Assembly (NCBI RefSeq): GCF_026230105.1
Contig: NC_079485.1
Coordinates: 27,943,572-28,007,571 of the forward strand
Reading direction: 5' to 3'
DNA: 64,000 bases
Source: Diorhabda sublineata
Taxonomy: Eukaryota > Arthropoda > Insecta > Coleoptera > Chrysomelidae
Every line of letters begins with the position of its first letter. Position 1 is the stretch's first letter. Below the pieces are notes generated by a model, which ran no database searches, was not told the DNA's origin, and saw only the letters and a list, made by a program, of their open reading frames with translations. Made by a program: the position numbers and the translations under genes. Shown one piece after another: positions 49,258 through 59,531 of this stretch.

Positions 49258-49545
49258 AGACAGATTCGTTCTAGTTTGGAGTGACTGTTTGGAAGACTAT
49301 TGCTTACGGAGTTTCTCCAAGAAGCTAGCGATAATGTTTTACCGTGGCGTTCACTGTCGCCAGATTTAAATCTCATTAAATATATGTGGGATATAAATGG
49401 GAGAAAACTATGCAATTCATGCCATCCTCCACAGACTCTGGCGCAGTAAATCTACGAAGTCAAAGTTGCTTGGAACGAGGTACTAGAAGTAGACATTGAC
49501 CACCTACTTTTGTCGACGTCTAGATGTGTTTAGGATAGTATTTAT
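49258..49545 (+). pseudogene. Tc1-like transposase, C-terminal fragment
   Basis: The + strand reads NVLPWRSLSPDLNLIKYMWD, where Tc1 transposases have WP.RSPDLNPIEH.WD with the third acidic residue. It continues INGRKLCNSCHPPQTLAQ, VAWNEVLEVDIDHLLLSTSR and CV, the usual tail (W..IPQ..ID.LI.SM..R). The E of NPIEH reads K, so the active site is lost. Only this tail is present; the mariner at 48130-49252 ends six bases before it. Confidence 0.75.
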
Positions 49546-49836
49546 ACAATTATCAGTCTTGATTTAAAAAAGGGCTCTCAATGTTTACCTCATTAGAGAT
49601 TTCCGCGGAGTCTTAACATTTATGTCAATCATATTGGAATATGCTAGGTCATATGTTTGATGTATGTATAATGAAAAAAATATTTTATATGATAAACTCG
49701 ATTTAAGCTCTTATTCAAGTTCTCTGTTAGCCCTTAATTTTTCTAAATTCGCATTAAACTTACAAAAAACTCGGAGTGTCTAGCAGATTGGTAAGAACGT
49801 ATAATCTGTATGCCTAATATATATTATTTATTTCAG

Positions 49837-50031
49837 GAGGATCTTTTAATTCATGGAGATAGTGTGTATGATATAATTGATAAGCAAGATCACCAAGCAA
49901 TCCAATGTGAATTGGGACGGCCAGTAAATACAGGATCCAACAATAATCCTAGTGATGAAATTCGGCTGTTTTTATGTAGAATGAATGTTTCTAGGAATGC
50001 TAGGCGACAAATGAGATTTGGAGACCAAAAG
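49837..50031 (+). CDS. dys: dysfusion (bHLH-PAS factor), exon with second half of PAS-A
   Basis: This is a 65-codon internal exon between a TTTATTTCAG acceptor and a GGTAAGTATG donor, phase 0 at both ends. It continues the PAS-A domain from the exon at 40379. Its first residues are EDLLIHGDSVYDIIDKQDHQ, followed by AIQCEL. A polar insert rich in Asn, Ser and Gly comes next (about residues 31-40), then IRLFLCRMNVSRNARRQMRF, the typical Dysfusion/NPAS4 stretch before PAS-B. The reading frame is intact with no stops, which contrasts with the ruined transposase genes around it and suggests purifying selection. The next exon should begin with a segment like VVLVQGH. I did not find it before 64000, so the following intron appears longer than 13.9 kb or the exon was missed. 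Confidence 0.92.
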
Positions 50032-51085
50032 GTAAGTATGAGAAAAATCACTTATCCCCGATGATACTAGTTGACTAGTAATCAATATACGATAAAAATC
50101 GACTGACGAATTGATATGATTCTATTTAGTTTTACCAAAATTCTTCAGCTCTTATTTTTGAGATTAAGAGATCGAAAATAACAATTTTTACTAATCATGA
50201 TTTCATGATATCATTTTCTTTCGAAGGCTATTGCAGATTCTCTTTAGAGTAACACAAATTGTTACAATTTTTATTGTTGTTGAAATCCAAATATTACCTC
50301 ACTATTAATAACTGCCTGAAGCGTAAGAGCAAAATATAGATGTGGGTGTGCTTTTATTAACACAAAAAAATGATTGCCTAACATAATTAATTTAATTCAC
50401 AGCAGTACCAATGTCTCGTGCCGCTTGTCTTCGCGATAAACAAGATTTTACATTAAATTGATCAGCAATAAAGGAACTTTCGCTTTACTCCGTATGGTAT
50501 AAATAACCGATGGACCTTGTATCTTAAGCGGCTGATCCGGATCTGCCTTTCACTCTGCAGTATTGTAATTTTGGCCCACCTAGTACAACCAGTAGTATTC
50601 CCACCCACACCTCAGAATAGTTACCTTAGACGATATCTTTCAGAATTGTTGGCAGTGGTGTTACATATTTTGTAACAAAAACAAAACTAATACTTTCGTT
50701 AACCAACATATCCAGTGAAAAAGCACTAGAAGTGAAATATTCAATTGACGTAACAGTTTTCGTGATTATAATAATTTAGTTGTGAATAGATAATTTGCAT
50801 CGTTTGTGGAATTAAATCTATTTTAATAATTTTTTCACGTGTTTTTTGTCCAAAAATCTAATCAAATTATTTCAAAATCATTTTTGTTATAAGGTTAATA
50901 TAAATAAATCTTTTTTATTCTAATAAACAAAAATGTAGCATTTCTTTGTTCATATTAGAGAACTACGAGGGCTGATCCCGTTGCTTCAGCCCAGGTCCAT
51001 TTATGAGTCAAACATGGTCGGAATTCGAGAGTCACATCTCAGTATCAAAATGGATTCTGTCATTTACCGTTATTAAATATATGTG
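50032..51085 (+). other. dys intron downstream of the PAS-A exon, proximal part
   Basis: AT-rich, no gene seen. 50520-50680 is somewhat GC-richer with no recognised content. Confidence 0.5.
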
Positions 51086-51108
51086 TCGTAGGCGAGTTAC
51101 CGAACCAG

Positions 51109-51944
51109 GCGTTCTACAGAACAAAACATTTTAGGCGAGAGAACCGCAGCTGTTAAACAGCCGATCGGCTACTCGCCTGGAATTCCAGGCGTTCTGCAAA
51201 ACGCCTGGCTTTCTCAGGCGAGTTACCGAACGGCTCGTCGAGTATTGCGCAACTCTCCTGGAATGTCAGGCGTTTTGCAGAACGCCGGAAATGACAAGCA
51301 ATATGATCAATGATAATGAGTGATGAATAATAAAAACTATTAGAATTTATGTGTAAAATTATTTATTCAATTACATTTGTCGCGTTTTTGTCGTTGTTGT
51401 ATACAAAAAATTTATAAAAATCAAGCCATAACAACTATTTGTCGAGTTAATTGTGCAGTACTATTTATTTTTGCAAGGCCCCGATTGGTGACAGTGACTG
51501 TTGCATTTGACATTTGCTTTTAGGCAAGAGCAAACTTTTGTAGAACACCTAGGTTAGGTTAGGTTAGGTTAGGTGGCGTGACAGACGATTTCATAGCGCG
51601 ACTGATACGTTGTCGCATATACGAGAAGCAAAACTCACCGGCAGTTTGTGTTATTATTTACTTCTGGCAAACAGAGAGAACTGGAAAAATCGACGCATCG
51701 AATTTTCGATTTTACGTATGAAATCAAGTGAAATTACGTGTTACGTGCGAAATGCCGCATGATAACATAGAGTAATAAATTTTTTGTCAATAACTGCGAC
51801 TAGATTTTATTATTCGTCATTCCTTATATTGCTTGTCATTTCCGGCGTTCTGCAAAACGCCTGACATTCCAGGCGAGTTGCCGAACGGCTGTTTTACAAC
51901 TGCGGTTCCTTAACTCGCCTAAAATACCAGGCGTTCTGTAGAAC
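51109..51944. mobile_element. Foldback-like element with long, internally repetitive inverted arms
   Basis: The left arm (51109-51335) and right arm (51805-51944) are inverted copies. Shared features, read inward, are GTTCTACAGAAC, TTTTAGGCGAG, AACCGCAG.TGT.AAACAGCCG, CTGGAATGTCAGGCGTTTTG, then CAGAACGCCGGAAATGACAA and GCAATAT. The left arm carries an extra segment of about 80 bp built of the same motifs. This includes the palindrome at 51185-51208 (CCAGGCGTT-6 nt-AACGCCTGG) and GGCGAGTTACCGAAC repeats. The core (51340-51800) has no ORF but holds a TTAGG run. The architecture resembles Foldback elements; no transposase is present, so it would be non-autonomous. Confidence 0.75.
51551..51574. 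repeat. (TTAGG)n telomere-type run
   Basis: Four to five tandem copies of AGGTT, equivalent to TTAGG, the common arthropod telomere repeat. It lies in the core of the foldback element. Shorter runs are at about 40995-41012, 45025-45036 and 54366-54374. Confidence 0.85.
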
Positions 51945-51989
51945 TAAAACATTAAGTTCACGGGTTGAACCGCGTTGGAATTTTAAAAA

Positions 51990-52022
51990 TTCTCGACGTT
52001 TCGACTTTATTATCATGAGAAG
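51990..52022 (-). ncRNA. Hammerhead-ribozyme-like motif, stem II lost
   Basis: The minus strand RNA reads UUCUC (stem I), AUGAUAA in the CUGANGA position, a shortened UAAAGUC where stem II should be, GAAAC, CGUC and GAGAA closing a perfect 5-bp stem I. The GTCGAAACGTC core equals those at 24201 and 34112. It is probably the end of a Penelope-like element remnant. The core changes predict no activity. Confidence 0.4.
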
Positions 52023-52340
52023 GGTGAGGATAGGGTGGTTATTCGTTCATTGGTAAGAAGTGATTTTAATCCACACAATAGATCACCCCTTTTCTTGGTT
52101 GATTCCAAGGCTACAATCTACCTAGTAAGCCTTGTTGTCTGACCAACTCTTTCTAACCTTCTTGTATGTATAACTCGTCATTTGCTTATGAACTGCGAAG
52201 TTACCGTGTCCTGGTGTGTCCTCTAGTGGGTTCACCATCATGGAAAAATATTTTTTTGTTTTCTGTTTTATTGTGATTTTATATTTTTTATAAATGTTAT
52301 AATAACCAAACTTAGCCTAATGATCTTGTTGTCTCCCGTT

Positions 52341-53100
52341 TTACTTTACCTGTTGTTCAATGAGTGTCTGCATATTCTGCAGCGTACTCAATAGCTCAGG
52401 CGTTCCTTGTTCTGCCGAAGCTGGCGTTTTATTAGCAGCTAGTACGTAGCTGCCTTCTGGTTGAGTGGTGTTCGTGACTTGTTTATTTTTCCTGTCTTCC
52501 ACGGGTTTTTTGTGCAATCCCATGTAGTTCACCAGGTGCTCACCTCCGCAGTTTTTGTGTTTCAGATTCTCTGTTCTGCTGAGGTTGTTTTCCGCCACCC
52601 TGTACGCTCCCGCGCATGTTACGCAGTGCTTGTTCATGTTGCACGTGCTTTGTCCGTTGTGGCACCTGTAGCATTGTATAGGTCCTGTTCAACCACATTT
52701 ATCTTTGTGTGGCACATGTATCTGCGGGCTCTATTACTACCCTAAATATCGGTAGTAATTTTCGGCTGCTGTTGGCATTTTTTTGTGTACGACTCGTGAG
52801 TTGCCATACTTTTTTGGGTTTCAGTCCATTTTTCCTCAGCTCGATTTCGAAATCGGACGCGAGGATGTTTACAGCCAGGTCTTTGATGACTAGCTTCCTT
52901 GCTTTATCTTAGTTTAGTAAATACGTGTACCACTCGATCTCTTTATACTCGCTAAGGAGCATTTTCATTTTGTTGAAATCCTCTGTTGTTGCTGTGGTTA
53001 TTTTCCCTGTGTGTGGAGTGGATACCCATTTTGTAGTAGGGAATTCGTGCTTGCAGATACCGAAATATATGTAAACAGCGCCTGTTTCAATGCCTCTTCT
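52341..53100 (-). pseudogene. LINE ORF1 (gag-like) with PRE_C2HC and zinc-knuckle regions
   Basis: The minus strand, read from 53100, gives VYIYFGICKHEF, EDFNKMKMLLSEYKEIEW, then KARKLVIKDLAVNILASDFE and IELRKNGLKPKKVWQLTSRT with KLLPIFRVVI. This matches the PRE_C2HC domain of insect Jockey/I-type LINE ORF1 proteins (I.GL.......I...L...G..V..V.Q...R......P.F.V). It is followed by a damaged CYRC..F.H.Q..C knuckle (MLQVPQRTKHVQHEQ in the wrong frame) and MNKHCVTCAGAYRVAENN with a CxxC pair, then KNCGGEHLVNYMG, the second knuckle. In the intact protein this binds RNA. At least two frame breaks; no ORF2 nearby. Confidence 0.65.
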
Positions 53101-53104
53101 AACA

Positions 53105-54125
53105 GTAGTCGCTATTTAGTCAACATGCAACGTGCATTATATGTTCATTTCAGTATTGCACTCCGCGATGATGCTAGAAATCGGTAGTTGATTGTCGATT
53201 AGTGATATTAAACTGATGGGATGGGAAAGGAGAAAATTTTCAATGGATAGTAAGGATACTTACTAGCAGTCTACTGCCAGAAGACAAATTGTTGTTTTAT
53301 TTTATTTCCAGCTGTAAAAAATGGATATTTGAAAAAGTCAATCTGAAAGACGGCTTGTACTTTTCATCCTCATTCAGTACATACATAAATAACTGAACCA
53401 AGCTATATTTAATAATCAGTGATAATAATAAACTTCGTTGTACTCGCTTTTAATAGACATATCTATATGTATTCATAATTTTGTCAAATATATCGCTTAT
53501 ATCACAATTATAACTGAAGCAATAAACCACTCGAGCTACGCTATCATTAATTTTTCATCTGCAGACATACCTTTCATAGAAATATATTTTATGGAACAAT
53601 TAATGCTTGTTTATAATTAACGGTATTGCCTTTTTGTACTTATATAATAAATATCGGCGACATTAACAGTTGATCATAATGTGTAAATGACACCGTTTGT
53701 ATCTTGATTAAACTGCCTCGGAATTAATACGAATGTTTTCAACACATTTGCATCTACGTGTTGCGTTGGAAATTGCTTACATCGGCATATTGTTGATAAT
53801 GTATCAAAAATGTATCATTATTCAATTATTTTATCCTACTATTTCAACTAGACAACACTTTTATTTTTGGGTACGTTTGTTTGCTTTATTATTTAAACAT
53901 TGAGTTTATGTTGGAAATTTTTACTAGGAATCAACAAAAACTTATCATCTCTTATTTATGAGCAAAATTGAAGGCCTACTGAACCATTTATTCAGTAAAA
54001 ATTTTGTAATGAAGTATTATGTGGTCTACAATTCGTATATGTCTCTAGGGTTGATTTTTTCCGAATCTCGCCCTTTCAAATGTTTCTATTTGATATAAAA
54101 GAATTCTCACAAGACATGAGCTCTA
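53105..54125. other. AT-rich stretch, nothing recognised
   Basis: No feature can be supported. Confidence 0.45.
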
Positions 54126-54128
54126 TAC

Positions 54129-54290
54129 TGAATACACTGTTTACACCACCACCATACCAACAATCACAATTACACTGTCTGACGCGCGTTTCGATGACCA
54201 AGTTATCGTCTTCAGAGACTGAAGACAGTTTACCTTCAGACAGTGTAATCGTGAGTGTTGGTATAGAGGTAGTGTAAACAGTGTGTTCAG
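54129..54290 (-). repeat. Near-perfect 55-bp inverted repeat enclosing a hammerhead-like core
   Basis: The left arm 54129-54183 (CTGAATACACTGTTTACACC...TTACACTGTCTGA) is the reverse complement of 54236-54290 (TCAGACAGTGTAATCGTGAG...AACAGTGTGTTCAG), with about six differences in 55 positions. The intervening sequence holds the ribozyme-like motif described separately and a second copy of the GAAGACAG segment. No ORF. This looks like the end of a small, structured, non-coding repeat. Confidence 0.85.
54177..54219 (-). ncRNA. Hammerhead-ribozyme-like motif with intact boxes
   Basis: On the minus strand the RNA reads GUCU (stem I), CUGAAGA (a perfect CUGANGA box), then C and the hairpin GAUAAC-UUG-GUCAUC (stem II with one A-C mismatch), GAAA, then ACGC/GCGU as a loopless stem III read as GAAACGCGCGU, C17 of a GUC cleavage site and AGAC closing stem I. 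Stem I is 4 of 4 paired. One extra C lies between the first box and stem II. Minimal stem III hammerheads of this kind are known from Penelope-like and related retroelements. It is the best preserved of five such motifs here; activity is untested. Confidence 0.6.
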
Positions 54291-54300
54291 TATGAATATC

Positions 54301-54695
54301 ACCAACGGTTTCAGAAATTCTAGCTTAGATGAGCTCTATAGCTCAGCTCTAAGGGATCGCTTTTTATTTAGGTTAGGTAGATCATTATGAAGATCAATGA
54401 ACAATTTTGTTCTATCCTATATTACTATAAATGTCTGTAATCTAAGTCTTACTCAGTAGAAGCCTACAATTATTATTATTTATACTAACACTAATATGTA
54501 ACATTACTCACTTAGCCCTGCTTTTACACTAAGCACTTAGATGATTAACTCAGAGGGCTTTGTCCTCTTCAGTTTCCTCTATAGGCTGGTGTTGTCGAGA
54601 AGCAGGTTGCCTCGATGTTCGTGACTATTTGCAAATTTAGTGGATACCTACCTTACAGAGTCTATCTCCATTTCCCATGCAGATCGTTATTTCGT
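54301..54695. other. Short AT-rich spacer
   Basis: Contains GGTTAGGTAG near 54370. No gene recognised. Confidence 0.45.
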
Positions 54696-54699
54696 AAGT

Positions 54700-55800
54700 A
54701 ATTATCTAAGAAAAACACATTTTCTGCCAAAAATAAATTTTATTCATCAATGTAATCTCCTTCAAGAGCAATACAATCATTCCAACGCTTCTCTAAGTTC
54801 TCGATGTCGTGCTTGTAGAAGGATTTTTCTTTTGCCTCAAAATAGGCTTCACGTTTCGGCAATTGCTTCTTCATTTGAGCTGAATTTCTTACCGGCGAGC
54901 ATTTTTTGAGATCAGCGAATAACCAGTAGTCACTAGAAGCAATTCGAAGTGTAATTAGTTCAATTTAACTATCGTTGCCATCTACTTGTGAATCGGTGCA
55001 TTGTCTTGGTGAAACAGTGATTTTTTCTTCGAACTATGAAGTCGCTTTTCTTGATTTTTGCATTGAAACTATCCAACAACTCTATGTAGTAATTGTTATT
55101 GATTATGTCTTCCTTTTGGAGGTAGTACATGAACAATATTTCATGCGCATCCCATAAAACTAAAGCCATGTTCTTCTCAGCTGACTATTGTGCCTTCGGA
55201 CGTGGTTCACCGGCTGCAGTCCACTGAGATGATGATCTTTTTGATTCCGGAGTGAAGTTCTGGATCCATGTTTCATCCACTGTCACATATCGACGCAAAA
55301 AATCTTTTTACGTGTAAACATAGCTAACCACTGCTCTAAATCATCAACACGCTATTGTTTTTGATCGACCGTGAGTAAACGCGGCACCCACTTTGAAAAA
55401 ATCTTTCTCGTGATCAAATGTTCATAAATAATTGTAAACACACTGCCTTCTGGTATCTTTACGGCCTCAACTATCTTACGCAATTTCAATTTACGATTAA
55501 ATATAACCAATTTGTGGACTTTTTGATGTTTTCTGGAGTAACCACCTCAAGTGGAAGACCAGAACGTTCACCAGCATCGATATCTGTACGACCACGTTTA
55601 AATACAGCAAACCAATAACAAATGTTTTGAATCCATTGTTTTAAAAATAACAAAAGTAGCTTCACTGAAATGGCCGTCACTTTTTTCTGACTGATCAAAA
55701 TGTCATGAAATTTTAAACATAATCTTTGGAAAGCTGGTACTTCATAAACGTTATATGAATTTGCCAATGGCAGCGCCATCTGTGTGTCAGTCACACGAGT
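54700..55800 (-). mobile_element. mariner transposon with decayed transposase
   Basis: Read from 55794 on the minus strand: MTDTQMALPLANSYNVYEVP (leader, with the common ACTGACACACAGATGGCGCT-type 5' sequence), KRGRTDIDAGERSGLPLEVV, TPENIKKSTNWLYLI (HTH linker and start of HTH 2), then a broken HTH. VDETWIQNFTPES, with the first catalytic Asp, falls at about 55285-55240. MALVLWDAHEILFMYYLQKE (55169-55110) matches SVFWDA.GI.FIDYLEK. The HQDNAP region shows as SLFHQDNAPIHK (about 55020). SDYWLFADLKKCSPVRNSAQ (about 54935-54880) contains the third Asp, and YFEAKEKSFYKHDIENLEKR (about 54840-54785) is the tail. All three Asp motifs are traceable, but frames change repeatedly. Terminal repeats were not resolved. 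Confidence 0.8.
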
Positions 55801-56276
55801 TATTGAGTGATGGTATAAGTTTGGAGTGAGCTAAGTCTGTTGAATTTAGTGATTGGGAATTTTTTGATTGCTTGTAGTATTGCATATAATTCTGCAGTAT
55901 ATGAAGAAGTTACCGGTTTGAAATTAAATTTTAATAATGTATTTGTGCTGCTCCTACAATTGGGAAGCGTCAGTGAATATCATATACCTGGTGGTTTCGG
56001 TAGTTTTCCATTTATTTAAAAAAAAAAGACTGTTACTTGAAGTTTCCATTTTTTCCATCATATTAAGGTTGATATTTGTTCAGTATGGCAATCATCTGAA
56101 GTACAGCAACTCATGATAACTTATGCATTCTATAGTATAATTAAACCAAATCATTTCCTTTGAGTCTCATAGGTTAGCAGCTACTCTTTCAGCTTATCGT
56201 ATTAAATACAGTATCAGTTCAATTCCATATCCTGTATGGAACCATTTAACTTACAATGACAATTCAAGAAAAATTG

Positions 56277-56279
<3 letters not shown>
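55801..56279. other. AT-rich stretch, nothing recognised
   Basis: No feature can be supported. Confidence 0.45.

Positions 56280-56280
<1 letters not shown>

Positions 56281-56343
<63 letters not shown>
56281..56343. repeat. (AT)n microsatellite
   Basis: About 62 bp of pure AT dinucleotide. Confidence 0.96.
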
Positions 56344-56350
<7 letters not shown>

Positions 56351-56779
56351 GTTGTTTTCAATGCGCATCGATACAAATAATCACAGGTAAACATTGTTTC
56401 TCATTACTACATATTTTATCAATTATTTTCAGAAATTACATAATACATAAAACATGACTAGACACAGTTTTATAATAGACTTTAATATAGCTATTGTAAT
56501 TTATAACAAGAAGCCACCACACCACATACGGCTGTTTCTACGAAAGTTAGTGCATACATTAAAGCTTTTGACAAGCAGTACTACCTGGAAGATCCAATGT
56601 ATTTAGGCGACAATGTGCGACGAGTGCTATCTCTATAAGATGGTTGTAAACATAAATTTAAATAAATCAGTTGACTATGTTAGGGTATAGCATTAATTAA
56701 TACGACCAAAACATTTGGCTGGAATTCCAACATTGAACCACAGCTACATATTTAAATCAATCCATACAAGGTGGTTTTA

Positions 56780-57290
56780 TATAATTCCATTATCAAATAT
56801 CATAGTGATTTTCAACAATTTTTTCTGTCTTTGCTACCCAGTATATATCTCCAGTGAAATGGACTAAAAGATCGTGAAATTAAAGAAGCAAATGTTACTC
56901 CATACAATAATGACAACAATAATAACTTTTGTTTCGGCTCAAAATATGCTTTTGTTTCACTGATGAAAGTCTCTAGGGGTTTGATGTAAGACAGAAGTAA
57001 TTCGAAGTTCAATTAATTTAGTTTGACCACCGTTTCCATCGACTTGTTAGGCGATGTATTGTCTTTGTGAAAGAGAATTTTTTTCTTCCGCATATGGGTC
57101 CGTTCCTTCGAAATTTCCTCATTCAAATAGCCGTGTGAATCCAAACATACATAGTCCGGTTTTGTCAATCTAGTTCATTCAGAAAACAACCATTTTTATT
57201 CAAGAAGGTAGTGGTAAAAGCAGGTTTCATCCATGGTTAGATATCAATGCAATAAATCTCTTTGATTTTATCTAAACAGCTCTAAACAAG
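56780..57290 (-). mobile_element. mariner fragment, catalytic core and tail
   Basis: The minus strand gives pieces in mariner order: SHGYLNEEISKERTHMRKKK, ILFHKDNTSPNKSMETVVKL (HQDNAP with the second Asp, reading HKDN, about 57080-57020), NFELLLSYIKPLETFISETK (SPDLAPSD lost) and AYFEPKQK. The final part passes into frameshifted 3' sequence near 56780. Upstream, around 57230, the sequence CATCCATGGTTAG complements the usual mariner TMDETW region. No termini found. Confidence 0.65.
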
Positions 57291-57299
57291 GTTCTGAAA

Positions 57300-57640
57300 C
57301 ATCAGTTATCCTTCCTTCTTTATGGGAAACCGCGGCAGTTATTTAGAGAAAGGCATTTATGCCCAAATTTTTCTACTATCTCTCTCAATTTTATCACCAG
57401 ATTAGCAAGAATGCAAGAACTATGGATGCATTACACTATCAAACTATAGTGACCAAAAATCAAAATATCATACACACTATTAAACAACAGACAGATATGG
57501 CAATTACACAAAAAAGAGAAGAAGAGGCTGGAATAATTGAAAGTGCTAAATAAGGGGACTGACTGTTAGCTATGCTGTCAAATCTGGCTCTTGAATTCCT
57601 TCAATTAAAAATAAAAGTAAGAAAAACTTGAAGTCATATA
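57300..57640. other. Unclassified, one 64-codon open frame
   Basis: The + frame 57359-57553 (MPKFFYYLSQFYHQ...) is Gln/Lys-rich with a helical look, but matches no family I know. It could be chance or part of the following LINE remnant. Confidence 0.25.
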
Positions 57641-57689
57641 ATCAGCCGAAAATAGGAAAATCATAAAAAAATAATGAAGAAGAAGGGCT

Positions 57690-58045
57690 TCAAATAGGAT
57701 TACAAAGAAATTCGAAGAAAACTGAGATAATGAGATTTGGAAAAAGAGGGCAAAGTCGAAAAATGAAGATGGGAAATAAAAAATTTGGGGAGTATACAAA
57801 ATTAAATTCGTGGGCGTGATAATAAGCAATAGAAGACAAAGATTGAAGATACATAAATGGCAAGAAACCAGCAAAATAAGGACTAAATAAACATAACAAT
57901 AATAAGACTCCTATCAATGTATCTTCAGGAACCATCACAATAAAGAAAATAGAAGAAGAGATGTTATGGATAAACGAACTTAAAATAATAAGAACAATTC
58001 TGGATCCAGGGAACGGCGAAGAACGAATAAAAAAATATTAGAAAA
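57690..58045 (+). pseudogene. LINE ORF2 scrap (post-RT region)
   Basis: Frames give KTEIMRFGKRGQSRKMKMGN (the KT..M.... stretch after YADD), VYKIKFVGVIISNRRQRLKI (F.YLG..IS) and ILRTILDPGNGEERIKK, matching IL..ILGP...E..R. The order is that of RTE-like LINEs between the RT and C-terminal tail. Heavily frameshifted. Confidence 0.5.
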
Positions 58046-58154
58046 AGTAAGTGAATGGGGAAGATGTAGATGTCGTTGGTCAATAGACAACTTGGGATTT
58101 TATCTAATATCCCAGGATGATAGGTAGTTGGCTGATGGCGCGCCACGCATGCCT

Positions 58155-58262
58155 ATTCTCCCGGAGTATTAGCTAAATGCCGGTCAATAGATTATTCGTC
58201 GAAAAATGACCAAGCGTTTATCTATTCTCCTGAGACGTTAGCTAAAATTCGGATAACAGACT
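58155..58262. repeat. Two imperfect tandem units of about 66 bp
   Basis: CTATTCTCCCGGAGTATTAG...TCAATAGATTATT (from 58152) is followed by CTATTCTCCTGAGACGTTAG...ATAACAGACTATT (from 58221), about 75-80% alike over 45 bp. It could be the end of a satellite-like or transposon subterminal repeat. Confidence 0.55.
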
Positions 58263-58264
58263 AT

Positions 58265-59525
58265 TGGGTTTACAAAATAAGATAAAAAAAAATAGGATAA
58301 AAAAGTCTTATTTATTTTTTTTTGCATGTCAATCAATCATTAATTGCAGCACCTGGAGGCTTGGTGACATTGTGATTTACATTTTATTTTATTTTTAAAA
58401 CAATAACACCCGTTTGTTCCACATTGTTTACTAGAAATATCAGAAAAGGCTACAATGGCAACCGATGGGAAGAATTTTTGAAAATCCATACTGAAATTTT
58501 TAGTGAAATCAGAAGAGGATTTATAAGATGAAAGGAGAAAACAAATGTTAAATCTATCGAATTACATTAACGTATAAAAATAGGCCTGTATAATAATTGC
58601 ATATAAATCATTATTTAAAATGGAGCTGAAAATAATTGCTAAATAACAATAAAACGCGATAGTGTTGAAATAGAAAATTCAATTAAAATTATACAATGCA
58701 TGACTAAGTAGAGATATTGTTCTCTAAAAATCAACCGTTACTCAATATATTTCTAAATCTCTGTATTAAATATAACATGTTTCAAAGTTTGAAATACGCA
58801 CTAATTGCAGCTTTGGCCCTCGTTTATTATTTTTTCAATAACAAATTTCAGATCTTTGTTTAGATTATGTTTTCAAATGTATCGGGTTTGTTGTTGATGT
58901 AGATATTAATTAAATTAACAATTTCATCACATAGCTAGGAACACATTTCGGATTATCACAATTTTAAATCTACATTATCACAGACCAGTGATCATATCAA
59001 AATCAGAATAATATTTCGATTATATTCATAAAACTCATGCTTTTACTACTAAAATACGTGTTTTTCTTTACAATAATCAATTTCTTATTTAAACATTATA
59101 AATCTCGTTACAACTTACCACCTCCTTAATAATTCTATTGTCAAACAACTGTGTTATTAAAAAACATTCACACCCTTATCTACGCTATAATATTTAGTCT
59201 CTTTTGAATGATAGAATCTGAAGACTATCCCAAACAATGAGGTTCATATATACGAATTTGCATTCTTTTATATGCAATGTACAATTTTGAGTTACGAAAC
59301 TAGTACAATAATTTAGTACGAGTTAGTACTTATTTTGGCTTCGTTTGAATTTGATTGAGCTATTTCACATTTTATTCCTAGAATTCTGTTAATACAAAAA
59401 AAAGAAAATAATAATTACATTGTAAATATCATTGAATGAATTCAGTCCTTGATCTTACCATAATTGATGATGATTTCATTTTTGCTCTGTATATATATAA
59501 TGCATAACTTGCACTTGCAGTGGTA
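58265..59525. other. AT-rich stretch, nothing recognised
   Basis: No feature can be supported. Confidence 0.45.
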
Positions 59526-59531
59526 ACCTTA

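Larger units (their letters stand above)
40469..49836 (+). other. dys: dys intron (9.4 kb) filled with transposons
   Basis: A phase-0 GT-AG intron separates the two PAS-A exons. It holds at least a mariner (44229-45418), a hAT (46276-47544), a second mariner (48130-49252) and a Tc1 fragment (49258-49545), each annotated separately. From 40490 to 44228 there is only AT-rich sequence plus a short TTAGG run (about 40995-41012) and one small inverted repeat at 41748-41808. An acidic reading frame on the minus strand at 41368-41598 has no recognisable family and I do not call it a gene. Confidence 0.85.
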
